Below, in pieces: positions 46,334-56,892 of a stretch of DNA of 64,000 nt. The first letter of the stretch is position 1. Every line of letters starts with the position of its first letter. The position numbers were made by a program, and so were the translations under genes. The stretch spans positions 55,286-119,285 of the forward strand of contig NZ_SRPF01000006.1 of the NCBI RefSeq assembly GCF_004785685.1, read 5' to 3'. The stretch comes from Marinobacter confluentis (GTDB lineage Bacteria; Pseudomonadota; Gammaproteobacteria; Pseudomonadales; Oleiphilaceae). The notes under the pieces were generated by a model. That model worked only from the letters and a program-made list of their open reading frames with translations, did no database searches and was not told the origin of the DNA.

Positions 46334-47284
46334 TTAGTTAACCAGTGGGATGGTTTGGGCTTCGGTCTCTATGCCAGCTTCAACGGTTACGTTTTGGGTG
46401 CCGTCGAACTCGATTTCATCGTCGATTTCATTGTCGTCAACCTGGCAAGAGTAGCTGATGGTGTACTCACCCTCGGTCAGGAAGGCAGCTTTGTAGCTAT
46501 ACAGGCTATCGCCGTCCTTCAGCGAAACCGGCACAACCATCAAAGGGTTGCCTTCTTCGTTGTTCACGTTTAGGTCTGTCGGTATAACGTCGGCGCCCTG
46601 GTAGACATAAGCTGAGCCTTCGTAGCCTTCGGTGCAGTTCGCCTGTGTCTCATCGCTGTTTCGGGCTTGATTGATGGTGGCGTAGTCCACCTCGCCTGAA
46701 ATGGAACCTACTTCCAGATTGCTAACCAGGCGCAGGGAAGGCTTGAGCAGATAATCTGCGAGAGATTGGCCTTGAGGGTTCACGATAGATTTCTTGACAT
46801 CAAAGTCGATGGTGAAATCCGTTGTGGTGTCTGCGGCCACCAGAAATTCACCTTTTAGCTTCAGGCCACTCTGTTCACCGGACGGAACTGCCAGCGATTT
46901 TTTGACATCCGGCTGATCCTTCAGCGTCACAAAGGAGGCAAGCTCTGTGGTGTCGACGAGGAGGCGAAGTTCGGAATAAGGGCCCGCCGGCACTTCTTCA
47001 TCCGTAATGAGTGGTTCGCTCATGCCACCCTGAAGATCCAGCAGGTTCCAGGTTTTGGGTGTGTCGAAACTGAATTCGACCCATTCACCGTTCTGAGGTT
47101 TCAGAGAAATTCCGGTAAATGAAACGGTTACATTGGAGAACTCCATGGCCGGCGCATCAGTCACATCAAAAGAAACTGTGCCAGTTGAACCTGTGTCATC
47201 ACTGCTGCTACCGCTACCACCGCAAGCTGCCAAAGCGCCGGCGAGGGTAGCGACGGTAAAGAGTTTGAGAGACTGATTCATCAT
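46334..47284 (-). CDS. DUF4382 lipoprotein
   Basis: Translation starts at ATG 47284 or the adjacent ATG 47281, preceded by GGAGCG (316 aa). The signal peptide ends in a lipobox (LAGALAAC then GGSGSSS). The body begins with the DUF4382 pattern GTVSFDVTDAPAMEFSNVTVSFTGI and WNLLDLQGG. The later part is probably beta-rich, with acidic segments. DUF4382 proteins are surface or periplasmic lipoproteins of unknown role. It is divergent from the ECF sigma operon (about 200 bp apart) and may belong to its regulon. Confidence 0.82.
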   Translation of the reverse strand: MMNQSLKLFTVATLAGALAACGGSGSSSDDTGSTGTVSFDVTDAPAMEFSNVTVSFTGISLKPQNGEWVEFSFDTPKTWNLLDLQGGMSEPLITDEEVPAGPYSELRLLVDTTELASFVTLKDQPDVKKSLAVPSGEQSGLKLKGEFLVAADTTTDFTIDFDVKKSIVNPQGQSLADYLLKPSLRLVSNLEVGSISGEVDYATINQARNSDETQANCTEGYEGSAYVYQGADVIPTDLNVNNEEGNPLMVVPVSLKDGDSLYSYKAAFLTEGEYTISYSCQVDDNEIDDEIEFDGTQNVTVEAGIETEAQTIPLVN

Positions 47285-47481
47285 AACGCTCCATTGGTTA
47301 ATGTGTCGGGATCTGCCTGTGTTTGATTGATCCGTAGAGGTAGAACGACCTTGTCGTTGGTTGCGTTCCATCGTGCCTGGTTAATATTTTTTAACACCGG
47401 ACTTGAGTCAGCCCGGGAACGGTCGCCTGCAATATACTTGGCTCCGGGTTGCAGCTATGCTGTTCAGAACCTTAAGTATTC

Positions 47482-48093
47482 ATGCTCGTACGGATAGCCG
47501 ATTTGGCATTACTTCCTTTTAGAACCAGTCGCTCAAAGCGCTTCGAGAGTCTAGTGCAGCCTCACCTCGAGCCGATGTATCGCTTCGCCTTTCGTTTGGC
47601 AGGCCAGCAGCAGGACGCTGAGGATCTGGTGCAGGATGTGGTGGTCAAGCTTTACACCCGATTGGATGAACTGGAGGCGGTTGAACAGCTTCGGCCCTGG
47701 TTGAATCGGGTGCTTTATCGCCAGTTCATTGACTCGGTTAGGCGAAAAGGCAGACGTGCCGATGTTGCGATAACGGAATTTGAGCCCTCCGGCGATACCA
47801 AACTTTTAGACGACCAGCCCGCTGAGCTACCGGATATTGCCGAGCAACTGGACCTTGCGAAGCTTGGGCCAGCCCTTGATCGGGTCATGCGAACCCTGAC
47901 CCCGGATCAGCGAACGCTTATCCTGCTCTACGACGTGGATGGCTGGAGTCAGGAAGATGTCGCCATTGTTCTGGATATTCCACTAGGCACGGTAAAATCC
48001 CGAATCCATCGCTGCCGGGCAAGACTTCGTAAGAAACTGCAGGAATCACCGGAACTTTTTCCGGATTCCAGACGTGTTGGAGTGAAGGATTGA
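47482..48093 (+). CDS. ECF-family sigma factor
   Basis: The 203-aa protein has sigma region 2 (LEPMYRFAFRLAGQQQDAEDLVQDVVVKLY) and region 4 (LTPDQRTLILLYDVDGWSQEDVAIVL, GTVKSRIHRCRARLRKKL), with no region 1 or 3, so it is an ECF sigma. The next gene, 1 bp after the stop, is a zinc-finger anti-sigma. The start ATG 47482 has a weak ribosome site. Which signal it answers cannot be seen. Confidence 0.92.
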   Translation: MLVRIADLALLPFRTSRSKRFESLVQPHLEPMYRFAFRLAGQQQDAEDLVQDVVVKLYTRLDELEAVEQLRPWLNRVLYRQFIDSVRRKGRRADVAITEFEPSGDTKLLDDQPAELPDIAEQLDLAKLGPALDRVMRTLTPDQRTLILLYDVDGWSQEDVAIVLDIPLGTVKSRIHRCRARLRKKLQESPELFPDSRRVGVKD

Positions 48094-48094
48094 G

Positions 48095-48781
48095 GTGAAC
48101 ACTATGTCGTGCAGTGCATTTATAAACCGGCTACAGCCCTGGCTCAGAGGCGAACTTTCCAGTGACGAAGCCGCGGCGGTTGAGCGCCACGTTGCCGGCT
48201 GTTACGCCTGCGCGACGATAGTCGAGAACGAAAGCGCGATCTTGGGCGCCCTGAAATCCAGGTATGGCGTTCCCCCTGCCTCGCCCGGTTTTGAGCAGAG
48301 AGTATTGTCCCGGGCAGCCGCCCTGCCCGTGGAGAGCGACAATGAAGCAAAGCGCACAATGAGCCTGCCTTTGGCGGGCGGTGCGATAGCAGCGGCTTTG
48401 GCACTGGGCATCGCGTTAGGCCTGGGGTTGCAGCCTGAAACGACAGACCGAAGCGAGCAGATGGCGGTCAAGGATTCGTTGGTTGGCGAACGCCCTTATA
48501 CAGTGAAGCTGGCCTTCGATTCCGCCGAAGCCATGGATAATGTGATGCTGACCGTGGAACTGCCTGCTCACGTCGAAATGCTGAGCTACCCCGGGCAGCA
48601 GCGCCTGAGCTGGAATGTTGATCTTGATGCCGGCGAGAACATTCTGAAGCTGCCACTGAATGTTCTGTTTCCCGGTGAGGGGGAGCTGGTGGCTCACCTC
48701 CACAAGGGTGAGCAGCAGAAAACCTTCCGGACGCCACTGTCGCAGATGGATGTCGGGAATTCATCGGAGCCCGTTTTATGA
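48095..48781 (+). CDS. Zinc-finger transmembrane anti-sigma factor
   Basis: The 228-aa protein has an N-terminal zf-HC2 domain with HVAGCYAC (HxxxCxxC), which holds the ECF sigma. One transmembrane helix follows (LAGGAIAAALALGIALGLGL, about residues 93-112), then a periplasmic domain (KLAFDSAEAMDNVMLTVELP, SWNVDLDAGENILKLPLNV). This is a membrane-spanning anti-sigma controlled from the periplasm. Its end overlaps the next gene by 4 bp (ATGA). Confidence 0.88.
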   Translation: MNTMSCSAFINRLQPWLRGELSSDEAAAVERHVAGCYACATIVENESAILGALKSRYGVPPASPGFEQRVLSRAAALPVESDNEAKRTMSLPLAGGAIAAALALGIALGLGLQPETTDRSEQMAVKDSLVGERPYTVKLAFDSAEAMDNVMLTVELPAHVEMLSYPGQQRLSWNVDLDAGENILKLPLNVLFPGEGELVAHLHKGEQQKTFRTPLSQMDVGNSSEPVL

Positions 48782-49191
48782 TGTCGGTTCGGTTTAAACT
48801 GTCTCTTGTTGTTTTTGCCCTGGCGGCAGGGCTGCTGTCATCGCCGGCCACACTGGCCAGCGACGACCTGGATGTCACCATGCGAATGGTGACTGATGAT
48901 GAGGCTCTGACCGATTCGGTGGTACGAGAAATCCGGCTTGATCAGCCGATCGTTCTGGAAGAAGGCCCCGGCGCTTCCGGATCTGGAAAAGGGTCCGAAA
49001 GGGCAAATGAAACGGCCAGACAGGCACGTGAACAGGGCAGGGCGTTCGGCCAGGCCGCAGCAGAGCGCGCCAAGGAAGCGGCAAGGGTGCGTGAGGATGC
49101 CAGGGGGAACGGCTCGACGAACAGGCCTGAAGTGCCAGGATCTGGAAGCGGGCCTCTCAATCCCGGAAATTCTGGCGGAGGTCCCGATTAA
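48778..49191 (+). CDS. Small secreted protein of unknown function in the ECF operon
   Basis: The 137-aa protein has a signal peptide (FKLSLVVFALAAGLLSSPATLA). The middle is charged and helical, rich in A, R and E (residues about 65-105, ANETARQAREQGRAFGQ), and the tail is rich in G, S, N and P. No family is recognised. It is coupled to the anti-sigma gene, so it may be a periplasmic partner in signal sensing or part of what the system controls. Confidence 0.7.
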   Translation: MMSVRFKLSLVVFALAAGLLSSPATLASDDLDVTMRMVTDDEALTDSVVREIRLDQPIVLEEGPGASGSGKGSERANETARQAREQGRAFGQAAAERAKEAARVREDARGNGSTNRPEVPGSGSGPLNPGNSGGGPD

Positions 49192-49260
49192 CCAGCTATT
49201 CTGATGGCTGGCCGCCGGGGTTCTGACTCCGGGATTCTGAAGGGAAGCTCAGGAGTCACT

Positions 49261-50625
49261 TTGAAGTACGTTCCGCTGCCTGGTTTGCTCGTTCTGCTCG
49301 CTGTGTGGTGGGGTGGCGCTGTTGCTGACTCTGACCTGCAACCAACGGTGCCTGAGATCAGCCCGCGCACGGCGTTCGAGTCCGGTGTTGCGGCCTTCCA
49401 GTCGGGTAATCTGCAACAGGCCAGGCGCTTGCTGGAGCAAGCTCGAGATGCGGGCCTGGCATCTTCTGCTCTGCTTTATAACCTCGGTGTGGTTTATTAC
49501 CGTCTCGGTCTGTATGACCAGGCCAGCGCCGCTTTTACGCCATTGCTCGACAGCCCTCACGCGCCACTTGCCCGGTATAACCTCGGCCTTGTGTTGCAGA
49601 AGCAGGGCGATACTGAAGCCGCCAATGCCTGGTTTAGCCAGGCGGCTGGGGACTCCGCGCCTCGCGAGATTCAGTTACTGGCGCAACGGCAACTGGCCAG
49701 TGGCGGTTCCAGCTCGGCTACCAGCACTTCTGCCAGCGCTGCCGGTGCGACTCGAACGGTCGTATTTCTATCTGCTGCCACGGGTTACGACAACAACATT
49801 GCCGGCGCGCCCAGCGATGCGACCTCAGACCAGGCCGGGGCCTTCGGCGATCTACTGGCATCCGGCCGTGCCTATCTGGGCCGGGGAGAAGGCCGTGCAA
49901 TCCGTCTGGAAGCCGTTGCACTTGCCCGCCAATATCCCAGTGAATCAGAATTCGACAATCTCTATTTGAGCGTCGGCGCAGGCTGGCAGCAACCACTCGG
50001 GGCTGCCAGGTTCGTGTCTGATCTACGCATATCCCGGTTCTGGTTTGGGGGCGACCTGCTGGAACAGCAAGTAAGTCTGGGCGCATCCTATAACCGCCCC
50101 GGCTGCTTCTGGCCGGAGCAGTTGATGGTGGACTGCAAGCTTGCGGCCTTTGTTTCGACAATCCAGGGCGGATCGGATTTCTCGGCCTATGACGGCGCAC
50201 TTTACGGCGGTGAGATAAGCGCCGGGAAAAGCCTGGACCTCTGGCGTTTTGACGGGGCATGGCGGCTGGAGTTTGATCGCCGGGACGACCTGGAGGTAGG
50301 GGAAGAGTTCTTCAGCCTTTCGCCCGTCAGGCAAACGCTGTCCGTTGTTGCTGAACGGCAGATCACGGATCGTCTGAGCCTGGGCGCGGAACCGATGTTT
50401 CGTTCAAGTCGCTATGCTGACCCCCATCGAGTCATCAGCGGCGGCCAGCTTATCAGCCGCACCCGAGACGATGAGCAGTTCAGAACAAGGGTATTTGCGG
50501 GTTATCGGCTGGACAGGCGCTGGCAATTAGGGCTGGACCTGGTGTGGGTGGATAACCGCAGCACCCTCGGCCGCTACCAATACGATCGGGGGGAGTTGAT
50601 GCTCAGCCTCGACGGCGTTTTTTGA
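49261..50625 (+). CDS. TPR plus beta-barrel outer-membrane protein (ECF operon)
   Basis: A TTG at 49261 is the preferred start (454 aa). AGGAG lies 6 bp upstream and it gives a direct signal peptide (KYVPLPGLLVLLAVWWGGAVA); the ATG at 49204 lacks a ribosome site. TPR-like repeats fill about residues 30-140 (AFQSGNLQQARRLLEQARDAG, ALLYNLGVVYYRLGLYDQA). The last 270 residues alternate polar and hydrophobic and end in F (LSLDGVF), as in outer-membrane barrels, beginning with TGYDNNIAGAPSD. The plan resembles Slam/DUF560-like proteins. Its cargo or ligand is unknown. Confidence 0.75.
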   Translation: MKYVPLPGLLVLLAVWWGGAVADSDLQPTVPEISPRTAFESGVAAFQSGNLQQARRLLEQARDAGLASSALLYNLGVVYYRLGLYDQASAAFTPLLDSPHAPLARYNLGLVLQKQGDTEAANAWFSQAAGDSAPREIQLLAQRQLASGGSSSATSTSASAAGATRTVVFLSAATGYDNNIAGAPSDATSDQAGAFGDLLASGRAYLGRGEGRAIRLEAVALARQYPSESEFDNLYLSVGAGWQQPLGAARFVSDLRISRFWFGGDLLEQQVSLGASYNRPGCFWPEQLMVDCKLAAFVSTIQGGSDFSAYDGALYGGEISAGKSLDLWRFDGAWRLEFDRRDDLEVGEEFFSLSPVRQTLSVVAERQITDRLSLGAEPMFRSSRYADPHRVISGGQLISRTRDDEQFRTRVFAGYRLDRRWQLGLDLVWVDNRSTLGRYQYDRGELMLSLDGVF

Positions 50626-50682
50626 TAAGGCAACAGACGCAGGGCGTCCTTGCCCTGCGATACCCGATACGAAGCCGGCCGG

Positions 50683-51630
<948 letters not shown>

Positions 51631-51707
51631 TCAAACTATCTCTGTCGAGATGCGAACATAATTTGATCAGCAGGCCTTGGAAGTCAACGGCAGAAGGGGC
51701 ACTGGTG

Positions 51708-51735
51708 CGCCGGTCACCGAAATCTGTGACCGGCG
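51708..51735. repeat. 10-bp perfect inverted repeat between hemL and the lipase gene
   Basis: CGCCGGTCAC (51708-51717) and GTGACCGGCG (51726-51735) surround an 8-nt loop, 33 bp past the hemL stop and 110 bp before the lipase start. No U tract follows on either strand. It may stabilise the hemL transcript end or serve as an operator for the lipase gene. Confidence 0.55.
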
Positions 51736-51768
51736 TCACGCTTGTTGGTCGATCCGCTGTCCTTTTCG

Positions 51769-53049
51769 CTAGAGGGTTTTCATGACCTTGCGGGCGGCGT
51801 TGATGGTGAATTCAATGTCTTCATCGGTCAGCGCGGCGGTCGTGAACCCGGCTTCAAAAGCAGAGGGCGCCAGATAGACGCCTTCTTTCAGCATGCCCTG
51901 GAAAAACGCCTTGAATCGCTCGATGTTGCAGGCAGTAACCTGATCAAACCGGGTGACCGAGGGTTCGTCGGTGAAAAAGAAGCCAAACATGCCGCCTGCG
52001 CTCTGAACCGTCAGGGGGATGCCTGCCTCGTCTGCCGCCTGTTTGAAGCCATCTTTCACCGCATTGGTTTTTTCAGTAAGGCGGTCGTGGAAGCCGGGCT
52101 CGGAAATCGCGTTCAGAGTCGTCAGGCCAGCGGCCATGGCCAGCGGGTTCCCGCTCAGCGTGCCAGCCTGGTAAACCGGCCCCAGTGGTGAGATATGTTC
52201 CATGATTTCCCGTTTCCCGCCGAAGGCGCCGACGGGCAGCCCGCCACCGAGCACCTTACCCAGGGCGGTCAGGTCAGGTTTGACGCCATAGAAGCCCTGG
52301 GCTCCACCCAGGGAAACCCGGAACCCGGTCATCACCTCATCAAAGATCAACACGGTGCCGTGCTGGTCGCAGACGTCCCGCAGGCCCTCAAGAAAGCCCG
52401 GTACCGGTGGCACACAGTTCATGTTGCCGGCAACCGGTTCGACAATGATTGCAGCAATCTGATCGCCGATTTCGTCAAAGACCTTGCGCACGCCATCAAT
52501 GTCGTTGAAGTCCAGCGTCAGGGTGTGCTCGGCCAGGCTGGCGGGTATCCCGGGGGAATTGGGAACGCCCAGGGTCAGTGCGCCGGAACCGGCTTTCACC
52601 AGCAGTGAATCAACATGGCCGTGATAGCAGCCTTCGAATTTAACGATCTTGTCGCGACCGGTGTAACCTCGGGCCAGTCGAACGGCGCTCATGGTGGCTT
52701 CGGTGCCGGAGTTCACCATGCGCACCAGTTCGATGGAGGGCACCAGCTCGCAGACTTTCTTCGCCATGGCGGTCTCTATGGCCGTGGGAGCTCCGTAACC
52801 AATGCCAAGGTCCACCTGGGCGTGCAGGGCGTCTTTGATCAGTTTGTTGGAATGGCCCAGAATCATTGGGCCCCAGGAGCCAATGAAATCAACGTACCGA
52901 CGGTTGTCCTCATCGTAGAGATAGGCGCCCTCGGCGTGTTTGAAGAAGATCGGAGTGCCGCCCACGCCTTTGAACGCCCGCACCGGCGAATTGACGCCAC
53001 CGGGGATATATTTCTGCGCTTCTTTGAATAGCGTTTCGGACTGGGTCAT
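51769..53049 (-). CDS. hemL: HemL, glutamate-1-semialdehyde 2,1-aminomutase
   Basis: HemL makes 5-aminolevulinate from glutamate-1-semialdehyde with PLP. The 426-aa protein has [10 protein letters not shown] at the N-terminus, [15 protein letters not shown] for PLP phosphate, [10 protein letters not shown] and the PLP-lysine in [15 protein letters not shown]. It is the last gene of a thiD-thiE-hemL run, as in Pseudomonas. Confidence 0.97.
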   Translation of the reverse strand: MTQSETLFKEAQKYIPGGVNSPVRAFKGVGGTPIFFKHAEGAYLYDEDNRRYVDFIGSWGPMILGHSNKLIKDALHAQVDLGIGYGAPTAIETAMAKKVCELVPSIELVRMVNSGTEATMSAVRLARGYTGRDKIVKFEGCYHGHVDSLLVKAGSGALTLGVPNSPGIPASLAEHTLTLDFNDIDGVRKVFDEIGDQIAAIIVEPVAGNMNCVPPVPGFLEGLRDVCDQHGTVLIFDEVMTGFRVSLGGAQGFYGVKPDLTALGKVLGGGLPVGAFGGKREIMEHISPLGPVYQAGTLSGNPLAMAAGLTTLNAISEPGFHDRLTEKTNAVKDGFKQAADEAGIPLTVQSAGGMFGFFFTDEPSVTRFDQVTACNIERFKAFFQGMLKEGVYLAPSAFEAGFTTAALTDEDIEFTINAARKVMKTL

Positions 53050-53065
53050 CTTGCCTTACTCCTGA

Positions 53066-53710
53066 TCATCGGGAACTAGAAAGTGGATGGTGGGCCGTAA
53101 ACAGCCGGGTAAATTGCCGGGCCCGATCTTCAATCACTTGGTCGTCGCCGTCAAACAGGCCACCCACCACCGCCAGCATATCGGCCCCGGCGCGGATCAG
53201 CGACTCTCCGTTCTCAAGGGTAATGCCGCCGATGGCGGTTACCGGCTTTCCGAAGCCACGTGCAGTGGCCAGTATCTCGCGGCTGGCTTCAGGGGCATCC
53301 GGCTTTGTTGATGATTGAAAAAAACGGCCAAAGGCCAGATAGTCTGCCCCGGCTTTGTCTGCGCTTCTGGCCAGGTCCAGTCGGGCGTGACAGGTTGCGC
53401 CAATAATGGCGGCGTCGCCAAGGGTTTTACGTGCTTCGCCCAGATCGGAATCGGACTGGCCCAGGTGAACGCCGCTGGCACTCACTCGTCTGGCAAGCTC
53501 GGGGTCATCATTGATGACCAATGGCACCTGCGCAGCGTTGCAGGCAGACACAAGTCTTCTGGCCTGGCTGAGTCGCTCAGTAAACGGCAGCTTTTTCTCG
53601 CGGTACTGAACCATCACCGCGCCACCTCTTAATGCCGCCTCTACCGCCCCAATCAATCGCTCTGGCGGCAGCAGTGCGCCATCGGTGATGGCGTAGAGCC
53701 CCGGGCGCAT
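53066..53710 (-). CDS. thiE: ThiE, thiamine-phosphate synthase
   Basis: ThiE joins HMP-PP and the thiazole phosphate to form thiamine phosphate. The start ATG 53710 (214 aa) gives MRPGLYAITDGALLPPE and overlaps the thiD stop as TGATG. Motifs VMVQYREKKL, VPLVINDD, GVHLGQSD and AIGGITLENG are all present. A longer upstream frame is the antisense-like continuation over thiD and is rejected. Confidence 0.96.
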   Translation of the reverse strand: MRPGLYAITDGALLPPERLIGAVEAALRGGAVMVQYREKKLPFTERLSQARRLVSACNAAQVPLVINDDPELARRVSASGVHLGQSDSDLGEARKTLGDAAIIGATCHARLDLARSADKAGADYLAFGRFFQSSTKPDAPEASREILATARGFGKPVTAIGGITLENGESLIRAGADMLAVVGGLFDGDDQVIEDRARQFTRLFTAHHPLSSSR

Positions 53711-54501
53711 CAGTTTGTCCACACAATACCCCGGTCCGGAACCGGCTGGCCCTGACCGACTTTCAGGGCGTGGCGGATGGCATGGGACACAAAATTCTGG
53801 GCCTGGACGATAGCGGGGTGGGTGCCCAAACCACTGGCACGCCCGGCGGCAATCGAAGCGGCAAGAGTGCATCCGGTGCCGTGGTATTCTCCGCCAACCC
53901 GCTCAACATGAAAGCTCTCTGGTGCCTGATTGTGGCTGTAGAGAACATTAACGATATCTTGCCCAGTGCCGTGGCCACCGGTGCCCAGCACGCTCTGGCA
54001 GCCGGTTTCCAGAAGTCGGGCGGCGGCGGTTCCGGGGTCTTCGCTTTCGCCCAGTAGCTGCAGTTCAATGCCGTTCGGGGTCAGCATTTCGGCCAGGGGA
54101 AACAGCCGCTGTGTCATTCGCTGAATCAGTGCTTCGTCTGCCAGGTCGCCACCGCCTGCAGCCTTGATAACCGGGTCAGTGATCAACGGGATGCCCGAAT
54201 GCTTTGCCAGAAATTCCACCAGAACGTCTACCACGTCGGCGTTACCCAGTGCGCCGGTCTTGATGGCGTGAATGGGCGAATCTTCGGCCAGGCTTGCCAG
54301 TTGCTGGCGGATGACCTCCGGGTCAATGGGCGCGGCGCCGTATACGTTGCGGGTGTCCTGAACCGTCACGCAGGACAGCACCGGCAGGGGGTGACAACCA
54401 AGCGCGGTAATGGCCTGGATGTCGGCCTGTATGCCGGCGCCACCAGAGGGGTCAAGGCCGGAGATCACTAGAACGTGAGGGCGGGAATTCAGCTCAGTCA
54501 T
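53710..54501 (-). CDS. thiD: ThiD, HMP/HMP-P kinase
   Basis: ThiD phosphorylates hydroxymethylpyrimidine and its phosphate. The start ATG 54501 (263 aa) has GAGGA just upstream. Motifs: ISGLDPSGGAGIQADI, TDPVIKAAGG and GTGCTLAASIAAG with the anion hole and catalytic region. It overlaps thiE by one base and lies 8 bp after hemJ. No TPP riboswitch is seen in the short gap. Confidence 0.96.
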   Translation of the reverse strand: MTELNSRPHVLVISGLDPSGGAGIQADIQAITALGCHPLPVLSCVTVQDTRNVYGAAPIDPEVIRQQLASLAEDSPIHAIKTGALGNADVVDVLVEFLAKHSGIPLITDPVIKAAGGGDLADEALIQRMTQRLFPLAEMLTPNGIELQLLGESEDPGTAAARLLETGCQSVLGTGGHGTGQDIVNVLYSHNQAPESFHVERVGGEYHGTGCTLAASIAAGRASGLGTHPAIVQAQNFVSHAIRHALKVGQGQPVPDRGIVWTN

Positions 54502-54508
54502 GGTGTCC

Positions 54509-54931
54509 TCAGAAGGGTCGAACGGTGGCAAGAATGACTACAGCCACCAGAATGAAAACCGGCAGCTCGTTGAACCAGCGGTAAAACACGTGGGAGCGGG
54601 TGTTACTGTCGTCCTGAAAGACCTTCACCAGATGGCCACAATAAAAATGATAGGCTACCAGAATGGCGATCAGCAGTAGCTTTGCGTGGAGCCAGTCCTG
54701 GCTGAAATAGCCGGTCGGGTTATAGCTCACAAGCCAGAAGCCAAACACCAGCGTGGCCACCATGGACGGGGTGGTGATTCCCCGGTAAAGCTTTCGCTCC
54801 ATGATCTTGAAGCGTTCGCGGCCGGGCTTGTCCTCGCAGGCAGCGTGGTAAACGAACAGGCGCGGCAGATAGAAAATGCCGGCGAACCAGCACACCATGG
54901 CGATCAGGTGAAGGGCTTTAACCCAAAGCAT
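54509..54931 (-). CDS. hemJ: HemJ, protoporphyrinogen IX oxidase
   Basis: HemJ oxidises protoporphyrinogen IX in the heme pathway. The 140-aa protein has four hydrophobic helices. Conserved residues are in LWVKALHLIAMVCWFAG (His), YLPRLFVYH and WLHAKLLLIAILVAYHFYCG. It lies between the ClC gene (3 bp) and thiD (8 bp), in a run that also contains hemL. Confidence 0.92.
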   Translation of the reverse strand: MLWVKALHLIAMVCWFAGIFYLPRLFVYHAACEDKPGRERFKIMERKLYRGITTPSMVATLVFGFWLVSYNPTGYFSQDWLHAKLLLIAILVAYHFYCGHLVKVFQDDSNTRSHVFYRWFNELPVFILVAVVILATVRPF

Positions 54932-54934
54932 TGG

Positions 54935-56740
54935 TCAGCTCCGTCGGTATTGGTAGTAACTTTCGATGTCGGATTTTAGCAATACCCCGTAAATACGCTG
55001 AATAGTCGGCGCGACGTGGCGCTGAACGTATAGGGCTTCTACGCTGGTCTGGTCGAATACGTTCAGTGCTTCTTCCAGGGTTGCCTGATATTGCACCGGC
55101 CCTATGTCCCGGCGGTTGGCTGGAATGTTGATCAGGTCGATTTTCTCAGGCTCGCTGCTGCTATCGGTTTTAGCATCGCCGGTTTCGGCACCGGTGTCGT
55201 CAGGAGATTCGTGGCTGTCCTCCATGTAGCGGGCCAGGTCAACAGCGGGCATCAGTGCCGTCGGTCCGCTACTGCCTTCGATAATCAGCCATTTGGGTTC
55301 GGATTTCAGCACTTTCCGTGCCTCTTCGGCGGTCAGAAAGCGTTCCGTGCGCAGTATGTTTCTTTCCATAATAGCCCCAACCGAAACTCGCCTCAGCGCC
55401 TGGATGATGGGGGAGTTCTGGTAGCTCAGGCCCTGGCTTTTGAGCATGGTCAGGAACAGCGATCTTTTGCCGAAGGCCTCGCTGGTAATCAGACTGGACG
55501 TCGTGATGATCAGCATTCCGGGCAGAATGATGTTCGGGTTGCGGGTCAGCTCCATCAGCGCCATCAGCGCGGCCAGCGGCGCCTGCAGTACCGCGCCCAT
55601 CATCGCGCCCATGCCCAGCATGGCATAGAAACCAATGGATGATGCCATGTCTGGAACAATCTGGGCGCCAATCAGCCCCATGGCGCCGCCCAGAGTCGCA
55701 CCCATGAACAGCGTTGGACCTATCACACCACTGGGCATGCCCAGACCAATGGTGACCGATGTAATCAGCAGCTTGGCAACGCCAACTCCCAGCAGCAGCC
55801 AGAACGACATCTGGTGGTCAATTGTGAGTTGAACCGTGTCATAGCCGATACCCATGACTTCCGGAATCAGGATGGCGAAGGGCACCATCAACAACCCCGC
55901 CAATGTCAGCCGCAGAATCACCGGCCGGTGGTGGTGTTTGCCAAAAGTTTCGACAAGGTGAATAAACGCGGCGGCTGCGATGCCGATGATTAGCGCAATG
56001 GCAATAATCCAGGGGATTTCCAGAAGCGAATTCATGACCAGCGGCGGAACGCTGAACGCAGGTTCTGAGCCATAGGCGGCCTGGCTGATGACGGCTGCCG
56101 TAACAGAGGCGAGAATGATTGGGGTAAATCCGGCGATGGTATATTCCATCATTACCACTTCCATGGCGAAAATGACCCCGGAAATAGGGGTGTTGAAAGA
56201 CGCGGAAATGGCGGCAGCACACCCGCAGGCCACCAGCGTTCGTATACTGTTATTGGGCAAGCGCATCCACTGACCCATCAGGCTGGAAAACGCCGCCCCC
56301 AGGTGTACGGCGGGGCCCTCCCGCCCGGCGGACTGGCCGGTAATCACCGTGGATACCCCGGTGACGAATTGCAGCAGCGCGCTGCGCACTGAAATGTAGC
56401 CCTGATGATAATTCAGCCGCTCCATCACGTGAACGACGCCCACCTTGCGGTCCTGGGCCGATAACCGATGCAGTAACAGCCCCAACGCGACAGCGCCGGC
56501 TAACGGCAGTATGCCGCGGGTAACTAGGTCAAGTTCTTCGAAGGATTCTGAACCTGTGCCTGGCAGAAAGTGGTCCAGCGGCCATTCAATGGCCAGGCGG
56601 AACAGCAGAATGACGCAGCCAGTAACCAGGCCGGAAAGCAGGCCGAGCACCGCCAGCTGTGGCAGGGCATCCACGCCCGACAGCCGGCGACGGAACACGG
56701 GAATCAGGTTCTCAGTGATCTTGTGCCAGGGGGCTTTCAT
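54935..56740 (-). CDS. ClC-family chloride channel/transporter with CBS region
   Basis: The 601-aa membrane protein has the ClC selectivity motif GQSAGREGPAVHLGA, with the gating Glu, and FAMEVVMMEY. Helices continue to about residue 430. The soluble C-terminus resembles a CBS pair (RRVSVGAIMERNILRTERFL, TLEEALNVFDQTSVEALYV), separated by an acidic insert near residues 515-540. Whether it is a channel or a Cl-/H+ exchanger cannot be decided from sequence alone. Confidence 0.92.
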   Translation of the reverse strand: MKAPWHKITENLIPVFRRRLSGVDALPQLAVLGLLSGLVTGCVILLFRLAIEWPLDHFLPGTGSESFEELDLVTRGILPLAGAVALGLLLHRLSAQDRKVGVVHVMERLNYHQGYISVRSALLQFVTGVSTVITGQSAGREGPAVHLGAAFSSLMGQWMRLPNNSIRTLVACGCAAAISASFNTPISGVIFAMEVVMMEYTIAGFTPIILASVTAAVISQAAYGSEPAFSVPPLVMNSLLEIPWIIAIALIIGIAAAAFIHLVETFGKHHHRPVILRLTLAGLLMVPFAILIPEVMGIGYDTVQLTIDHQMSFWLLLGVGVAKLLITSVTIGLGMPSGVIGPTLFMGATLGGAMGLIGAQIVPDMASSIGFYAMLGMGAMMGAVLQAPLAALMALMELTRNPNIILPGMLIITTSSLITSEAFGKRSLFLTMLKSQGLSYQNSPIIQALRRVSVGAIMERNILRTERFLTAEEARKVLKSEPKWLIIEGSSGPTALMPAVDLARYMEDSHESPDDTGAETGDAKTDSSSEPEKIDLINIPANRRDIGPVQYQATLEEALNVFDQTSVEALYVQRHVAPTIQRIYGVLLKSDIESYYQYRRS

Positions 56741-56892
56741 GGATGTTGGTACCGGTGGCCGATAATTTCTTTCGGTATTGTAACCAGAGCCCGGGGCCCT
56801 GCAACTAAGTCATTGGTTTATCATGTTAGACTATAGGGTTAGCGAGGGCTTTCTGCCCATCTGGTATTTTGTGACATTTGCGGGAGTTGCTG

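Noticed and set aside
50639..50658. GCAGGGC/GCCCTGC hairpin after the TPR/barrel gene as a terminator
   Set aside because: No U tract follows on either strand, so it was not listed as a terminator.
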